This document shows positions 6,785 through 10,619 of a stretch of DNA of 10,619 nucleotides, piece by piece (the first letter of the stretch is position 1; the number at the start of each line of letters is the position of its first letter). Origin of the DNA: Candidatus Jidaibacter sp. (GTDB taxonomy: Bacteria; Pseudomonadota; Alphaproteobacteria; Rickettsiales; Midichloriaceae); NCBI GenBank assembly GCA_021298045.1, contig JAJTHY010000154.1:1-10619 (forward strand), given 5' to 3'. Position numbers and translations under genes: made by a program. Below the pieces are notes generated by a model. It searched no databases and was not told the origin of the DNA. It saw only the letters and a list, made by a program, of their open reading frames with translations.

Positions 6785-6939
6785 CTATAGCTAAAACAGT
6801 ATAAAATGGCATGGTATTCACTTTTAATTGTCATTCCGCACTTGTTGCGGAATCTTAAGATCCCCGAATATGCGAGGATGACTAGCGGTTGGGGAGTTGT
6901 TGTGTTTTTCATACTCTTTTGATACTGCTTTAGCTATAG
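6785..6939. repeat. MITE-like element bounded by long inverted repeats
   Basis: The left arm, ctatagctaaaacagtat (6785-6802), is complementary to the right arm, atactgctttagctatag (6922-6939), with one mismatch in 18. After a second mismatch the pairing continues for three more A-T pairs (6804-6806 with 6918-6920). About 111 nt lie between the arms, including double-hairpin copy B. No transposase is present and no convincing target duplication is visible. The right arm runs up to the hemW ribosome site. Confidence 0.55.
6830..6882 (-). repeat. Double-hairpin palindromic repeat, copy B
   Basis: The element is bounded by gtcat (6830-6834) and atgac (6878-6882). One stem is attccgca (6833-6840) with tgcggaat (6846-6853). 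The other is atcc (6860-6863) with ggat (6876-6879), continuing past one mismatch with two more pairs. Read on the minus strand it aligns with copy A at 67-124: same order of stems, same acaag loop, and a similar tcttaag-type linker. Confidence 0.7.
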
Positions 6940-6948
6940 GCATGTATA

Positions 6949-8070
6949 ATGAAATGTTCAATTTATATCCACTGGCCTTTTTGCAAATCTAAGTGCCCAT
7001 ATTGCGATTTTAACAGCCATGTTCGTGATGGCATAGACCATTCATTATGGCGCGCAAGCTTAATTAAAGAAATAGACTATTACTCACAATATTTAAAAGA
7101 TAAAGAAATAGTCAGCATATTTTTTGGTGGAGGCACTCCAAGCCTGGCTCATGAATCTGTTATATCCGGGATAATAGAGCACTTAGCAAAGAATTATAAT
7201 TTACCCAATATCGCTGAAATAACAATGGAAGCCAACCCTACATCTGTTGAATCCTCTAAATTTAAGGCAATTGCAGCTGCTGGAGTTAATAGAGTTTCAC
7301 TTGGAATACAAAGCCTTTATGAAAAAAATCTAAAGTTTTTGGGGCGCGAACATTCAGCGTTTGAGGCGAAAGCAGCTATAGAAGTAGCACGCAAATATTT
7401 TTCCAAGTTTTCCTTTGATTTAATTTATGCACTACCCAAGCAAAGCTTGAATGAATGGGCAGCTGAGCTGCAAGAAGCTAAATCACTAGCAGATGGTCAT
7501 TTGTCTTTATACCAGCTTACAATTGAAAAAGGCACTAAGTTTTTCTCTGAACACAAGCAAGGAAGATTTACTTTGCCTGATGAAGACTTAGCTGCTGACA
7601 TGTACACATTAACTGAAGAAATTTTAGAACCAGATGGTTATAAAACTTATGAGGTATCTAACTATGCAAAACCTGGGCATGAATGCATTCATAATTTGCA
7701 ATATTGGCAGTATGGTGAATATCTCGGAATAGGACCTGGAGCCCATGGAAGAATCAAGCAAGGAAACTCCCGATATGCAACGCAGAATATTTCAAGCCCA
7801 GAAGAATGGCTCAAACTAGTGAACATAACTGGTGCAGGTTTACAGAGGAATGAAGCTTTAAACCAAGAAGATATTTTAAAAGAAACTGTAATAATGGGAC
7901 TTAGAACAAGCGCTGGAGTTGTTGCTCATCCACTTATGAATAAGCAAAGAATAACAACACTATGTGACAATGGATTATTGGAGCTTATTGATAATAAATT
8001 AATTACCACCAATCAAGGAAGGCTTTTACTAAACTCCGTTATAAAATATTTATTATCTAAAGACTTGTAA
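6949..8070 (+). CDS. hemW: Radical SAM heme chaperone HemW
   Basis: HemW-family proteins bind heme and a 4Fe-4S cluster and are thought to deliver heme to membrane respiratory proteins; many are misannotated as coproporphyrinogen III dehydrogenase HemN. The 373-residue protein starts with the HWPFC radical SAM motif: Cys12, Cys16 and Cys19 in CxxxCxxC, followed by DF. HemN proper would have CxxCxC after the first Cys, so HemW is preferred. FFGGGTPS is the SAM-binding glycine motif, followed by EITMEANP and GVNRVSLGIQS. The C-terminal HemW domain has LQYWQYGEYLGIGPGAHG. ATG at 6949 has TAGG at 6937-6940 with 8-nt spacing; this site overlaps the right arm of the upstream inverted repeat. dnaJ begins 54 nt downstream. 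Confidence 0.94.
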   Translation: MKCSIYIHWPFCKSKCPYCDFNSHVRDGIDHSLWRASLIKEIDYYSQYLKDKEIVSIFFGGGTPSLAHESVISGIIEHLAKNYNLPNIAEITMEANPTSVESSKFKAIAAAGVNRVSLGIQSLYEKNLKFLGREHSAFEAKAAIEVARKYFSKFSFDLIYALPKQSLNEWAAELQEAKSLADGHLSLYQLTIEKGTKFFSEHKQGRFTLPDEDLAADMYTLTEEILEPDGYKTYEVSNYAKPGHECIHNLQYWQYGEYLGIGPGAHGRIKQGNSRYATQNISSPEEWLKLVNITGAGLQRNEALNQEDILKETVIMGLRTSAGVVAHPLMNKQRITTLCDNGLLELIDNKLITTNQGRLLLNSVIKYLLSKDL

Positions 8071-8124
8071 AAGTTACTTCTCTTAACTATCTACTACAAG
8101 TTGATATTAATTTTATGTAAAAAG

Positions 8125-9270
8125 ATGAGCAAGCAAGACTATTATGATTTATTGGGCGTAAACAAAACAGCTTCTTCTGATGAAATTAAAAAATCATACA
8201 GAAAATTAGCTATGAAATATCATCCGGACCGAAATCAAGGCGATAAAGAGGCTGAAAAGAAGTTTAAAGAAATAAACGAAGCTTATGAAATTCTTAAAGA
8301 TGACCAAAAGCGTTCTGCTTATGACAGAGGCGGCCATGCAGCTTTTGAACAAGGCGGTGGTGGCGGTGCTTGGGGCGCTGGCAATAGTGGAAATTTCGAT
8401 GACTTCTCTGACATATTTGGAAACATATTTAACGATTTCATGGGAGGCGGACAAAGGGGTAGACCAAACGCTGCCGAGATGAATCGCGGATCTGACCTAA
8501 GATACAACCTGGGCATCTCGCTAGAAGAAGCATACAGTGGCGGCAAACATCAAATACAGTTCCGCAGCCATGTTTCTTGCTCTACTTGTAATGGCTCTGG
8601 CAGCAAAACCGGTAAAGTTATAAAATGCAAATCTTGTAATGGCTCCGGCAGAGAGCGCATGCAGCAAGGGTTTTTTGTTGTTGAACGCACCTGTGGCACA
8701 TGTGGTGGAGTGGGCGAGACTATTGCAGACCCCTGCCCTAAATGCCGTGGACAAGGATCTATTGAAGAAAAACGCTCTCTCAATGTTAATATTCCAGCAG
8801 GCGTAGAAGAAGGCACTAGAATGCGCATAACAGGCGAAGGTGATGCTGGTAAAAGAGGTGGAAAATCTGGAGATCTATACATATTTATTTCCATATCACC
8901 TCACAAACTATTTACGCGTGAAGGCGCTAATTTACATTGCGTAATGCCTATTAAAATGTCAACTGCTGCAATAGGTGGAAGCGTTGAAGTACCAAGCATA
9001 GATGGAAGCAAAGTTAAGCTAAACATCCCCGAAGGCACTCAAAGCGGCATGCAATTTAGAGTTAAAGGCAAAGGTATGCCTATTATGAAGTCTGGAAGAT
9101 TTGGTGATATGATTGTTCATGTTAAGGTTGAAATTCCTGTAAGATTGACGCAGACTCAAAAGGACATGTTAAAAAAATTCGATGAAGCTTGTGGTGAAAA
9201 CTGCAACCCCGAATCGCAAAGTTTTTTTGGAAAAATGCGTGGGTTCTTTGAGGATCTTAAAAAACGGTAG
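8125..9270 (+). CDS. dnaJ: Chaperone protein DnaJ (Hsp40)
   Basis: This cytosolic co-chaperone stimulates DnaK ATPase and hands over unfolded substrates. I start it at ATG 8125 (MSKQDYYDLLGV), giving 381 residues. The frame also has a TTG at 8101, but the extra eight residues are not DnaJ-like. The J domain (1-70) has the HPD motif at 33-35. A Gly/Phe-rich region follows (about 76-110). The zinc-finger region has all four CxxCxGxG repeats, with cysteines at 152/155, 168/171, 190/193 and 204/207. The rest is the C-terminal substrate-binding and dimerisation part. Only a weak AAAAG precedes the ATG directly. dnaK is not in this window, unlike the common dnaK-dnaJ arrangement. No CIRCE operator was seen upstream. 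lpxK starts 5 nt after the stop. Confidence 0.97.
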   Translation: MSKQDYYDLLGVNKTASSDEIKKSYRKLAMKYHPDRNQGDKEAEKKFKEINEAYEILKDDQKRSAYDRGGHAAFEQGGGGGAWGAGNSGNFDDFSDIFGNIFNDFMGGGQRGRPNAAEMNRGSDLRYNLGISLEEAYSGGKHQIQFRSHVSCSTCNGSGSKTGKVIKCKSCNGSGRERMQQGFFVVERTCGTCGGVGETIADPCPKCRGQGSIEEKRSLNVNIPAGVEEGTRMRITGEGDAGKRGGKSGDLYIFISISPHKLFTREGANLHCVMPIKMSTAAIGGSVEVPSIDGSKVKLNIPEGTQSGMQFRVKGKGMPIMKSGRFGDMIVHVKVEIPVRLTQTQKDMLKKFDEACGENCNPESQSFFGKMRGFFEDLKKR

Positions 9271-9275
9271 AGAAA

Positions 9276-10292
9276 ATGAATTTTCAACAAAAGGTACGTA
9301 AATTTTGGAGCAAGAAAACCTTTCTAAATGATCTATTAGTACCATTTGGGTTTATTTATTACCTAGGACATCTAGTGAACTTTCATATCCTTCAAAGGCC
9401 TCAATCAGTAAGATCGATGGTAATTTGCGTTGGGAACACTGTAGTTGGCGGCGCAGGAAAAACACCCTTTGCCCTAGCTCTCGGGAAAAAGTTAAAAAAT
9501 ATGGGCTTAAAAATTGCCTATATAACAAGTGGTTACAACTCTCGCGCAGCAAAAAGCGACATGGCGATTTTGGTAAATCGTAAGTTTCACAAGGCTACTG
9601 ATGTTGGTGATGAATCTTTATTACTTGCGAGTGTGGCCCCTACATATGTACATACAAACCGTTATTTAGCAGCATCTGCAGCTGAGGCAGATGGGGCAAG
9701 GGTTATCATCATGGACGATGGATTGCAGAATAATACTCTTCGCAAAAACTATACTTTCTTAATATTGGATGATACCTATAAATTGGGTAATGGCTATCCA
9801 ATCCCTGCTGGTCCCTTAAGAGAGCCTTATAGAAAAGCTTGCGCAAGAGCAGACGCAGTTGTTTTGGTAACCAATGAGCAAAAGCCCCAAAAAGCTTCTG
9901 CTAAACTTAACCTTAAAAATCGCATTATCCGCACTAAAGGCAGGCAGCTTAAAAGTGACTTTTCAGCAACGTTAACAACTAACAAAACCGCTATTCAAGG
10001 ACTCAAGTATTTTGCATTCTGCGGGATAGCCGTACCTCAAAAATTTTTTGATACTTTAAAGCGTGCAGATTTTAACGTAGCTAAAACTAAAGTGTTTGAT
10101 GATCACTATGAGTATTCCGAAGCTGATATTGAAAAACTAATTGTAAGTGCAAAAAATATGCAGCTGATCACAACTGAAAAGGATATCATAAAAATACCAA
10201 AAAAGTACCATAATCAAATAGATTATTTACCAATAGAATTGACTTTCGATATGCCAGAAGAATTGCTTTATAGGCTAAAGAATTTGGTGTGA
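9276..10292 (+). CDS. lpxK: Tetraacyldisaccharide 4'-kinase (lipid A biosynthesis)
   Basis: LpxK phosphorylates the tetraacyl disaccharide precursor to make lipid IVA at the inner membrane. The 338-residue protein has a normal length. A hydrophobic, membrane-associating N-terminus (about 20-38) is followed by the P-loop VVGGAGKTP (56-64, Lys62). GDES (111-114) matches the conserved GDEP, MDDGLQN (146-152) the conserved DDGFQN/H, and GNGYPIPAGPLREP (171-184) is very typical. FDDHYEYS (274-281) and LITTEKD (297-303) mark the C-terminal domain. In the usual SRGYG motif Ser85 stands where Arg is normal (ITSGYNSR). The ATG is 5 nt after the dnaJ stop with AGAG overlapping it, so coupling is likely. 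The gene implies that the organism makes lipid A. Confidence 0.94.
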   Translation: MNFQQKVRKFWSKKTFLNDLLVPFGFIYYLGHLVNFHILQRPQSVRSMVICVGNTVVGGAGKTPFALALGKKLKNMGLKIAYITSGYNSRAAKSDMAILVNRKFHKATDVGDESLLLASVAPTYVHTNRYLAASAAEADGARVIIMDDGLQNNTLRKNYTFLILDDTYKLGNGYPIPAGPLREPYRKACARADAVVLVTNEQKPQKASAKLNLKNRIIRTKGRQLKSDFSATLTTNKTAIQGLKYFAFCGIAVPQKFFDTLKRADFNVAKTKVFDDHYEYSEADIEKLIVSAKNMQLITTEKDIIKIPKKYHNQIDYLPIELTFDMPEELLYRLKNLV

Positions 10293-10364
10293 TTGTAATT
10301 AACCCAACTTATGGATAAGGCACTGTCAAAAAATGTCTAAGCCGCTGAAATATAAAGAGCATCA

Positions 10365-10449
10365 TTGCGAGGAGCCCACTTGGTGACATGGCAATCCAGG
10401 AAATAATAAAGAAAAGCTGGACTGCCGCAATCGCTAAAGCTCCTCGCAA
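10365..10449. repeat. Long palindromic repeat after lpxK
   Basis: ttgcgaggagc (10365-10375) pairs perfectly with gctcctcgcaa (10439-10449). Inside, ggcaatccag (10390-10399) pairs with ctggactgcc (10416-10425) with one mismatch, leaving a loop of 16 nt. The element resembles dispersed palindromes of intracellular alphaproteobacteria. The right half has a relative at 139-159. Confidence 0.7.
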
Positions 10450-10481
10450 AGACGGGGCGCGAGTAGGAAACTTTGGTTTTA
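10444..10481 (+). repeat. Dispersed repeat, copy matching the gabD end
   Basis: tcgcaaagacggggcgc (10444-10460) is the exact reverse complement of 6631-6647. aggaaactttggtttta (10464-10480) matches the reverse complement of the gabD stop region with two mismatches. It overlaps the end of the 10365-10449 palindrome. Confidence 0.65.
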
Positions 10482-10526
10482 TAGCTAATCCCTTATAAAA
10501 TGGGTACGAAAATCAAGAATTTTCTC

Positions 10527-10594
10527 ATAAATTTTTGCCTATTTTACGCATGGAATATAGATATATTTCAAAGGCAAAATAGGTGAAAATTTAT
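10527..10594 (+). repeat. Large stem-loop near the window end
   Basis: Positions 10527-10545 pair with 10576-10594 to form a 19-bp stem with a 30-nt loop. Two central pairs, 10536:10585 (T-G) and 10537:10584 (G-T), would be U-G and G-U wobbles in a plus-strand RNA. Short extra pairing (10521-10523 with 10598-10600) lies outside. No T tract follows, so a simple terminator is not supported. Confidence 0.55.
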
Positions 10595-10619
10595 TGAAAA
10601 GGCGCAGCATTAGCGTATC

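Larger units (their letters stand above)
6610..6948. other. Noncoding repeat-filled spacer between gabD and hemW
   Basis: These 339 nt hold no supportable gene. In order they contain the end of the dispersed repeat, a hairpin (6637-6662), about 120 nt with nothing recognised, and then an inverted-repeat-bounded element (6785-6939) with a double hairpin inside. A weak promoter pair for hemW, TTGTTG (6897-6902) and GATACT (6921-6926) with 18-nt spacing, lies in the right part of that element. Confidence 0.6.
10293..10619. other. Repeat- and hairpin-rich noncoding region after lpxK
   Basis: No gene is visible in these 327 nt. The first about 70 nt show nothing. A long palindromic repeat (10365-10449) follows, then the dispersed repeat shared with the gabD end (10444-10481), and a large stem-loop (10527-10594). 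The window cuts the region, so a gene may begin just beyond it. Confidence 0.55.

Noticed and set aside
8063..8101. Inverted repeat acttgta/tacaagt around the hemW stop as a terminator
   Set aside because: The arms are only 7 bp and AT-rich, the loop is 25 nt with just a small inner stem, and no T tract follows. Cotranscription of hemW and dnaJ is as likely.
8101..8124. TTG start for dnaJ eight codons upstream
   Set aside because: The added residues are hydrophobic and not DnaJ-like. The J domain begins directly at ATG 8125.
10365..10449. CRISPR array or tRNA
   Set aside because: Repeats here are inverted, not direct with regular spacing. No tRNA cloverleaf with a TTC loop was found in any spacer.

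Overview
The window reads as a chromosomal segment of an AT-rich alphaproteobacterium, most likely an intracellular member of the Rickettsiales or Holosporales. Three things suggest this: alphaproteobacterial-looking LpxK, GabD and HemW sequences, a housekeeping gene set with long repeat-filled gaps, and small dispersed palindromic repeats of the kind seen in such genomes. A transketolase with GAPDH argues against Rickettsia proper, and a lipid A kinase argues against Ehrlichia and Anaplasma. A Midichloriaceae-like lineage is a reasonable guess, but this is inference and not proven here.

Layout. Positions 1-289 are noncoding and packed with palindromic repeats. tkt (290-2245) is followed after 3 nt by a six-helix TauE/SafE (DsbD_2-type) membrane protein with a Cys/His-rich N-terminus (2249-3022). 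gap lies convergent to this pair on the minus strand (3049-4062). A 288-nt divergent promoter region separates gap from a secreted, C-terminally anchored SnoaL-like protein (4351-5163), which is followed after 9 nt by gabD (5173-6609). A 339-nt repeat-rich gap (6610-6948) precedes hemW (6949-8070), dnaJ (8125-9270) and lpxK (9276-10292), which look cotranscribed. The last 327 nt are again repeats and hairpins, cut by the window edge.

Function. Tkt and GAPDH handle triose and pentose phosphates. GAPDH lacks the NAD-selecting Asp and the Leu-Pro pair, so it probably uses NADP(H) and may run in the biosynthetic direction. GabD feeds succinate semialdehyde into the TCA cycle. HemW, DnaJ and LpxK serve heme delivery, protein folding and outer-membrane lipid A synthesis.

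The genes are mostly ordinary. The interest lies in the spacers. A double-hairpin element (gtcat...atgac type) occurs twice in opposite orientation with a compensatory base-pair change. Both times it sits inside a larger inverted repeat. A second repeat type recurs at 6606-6647 and 10444-10481 and runs through the gabD stop codon. No CRISPR array, transposase, tRNA, rRNA or clear new defence-type system was seen.
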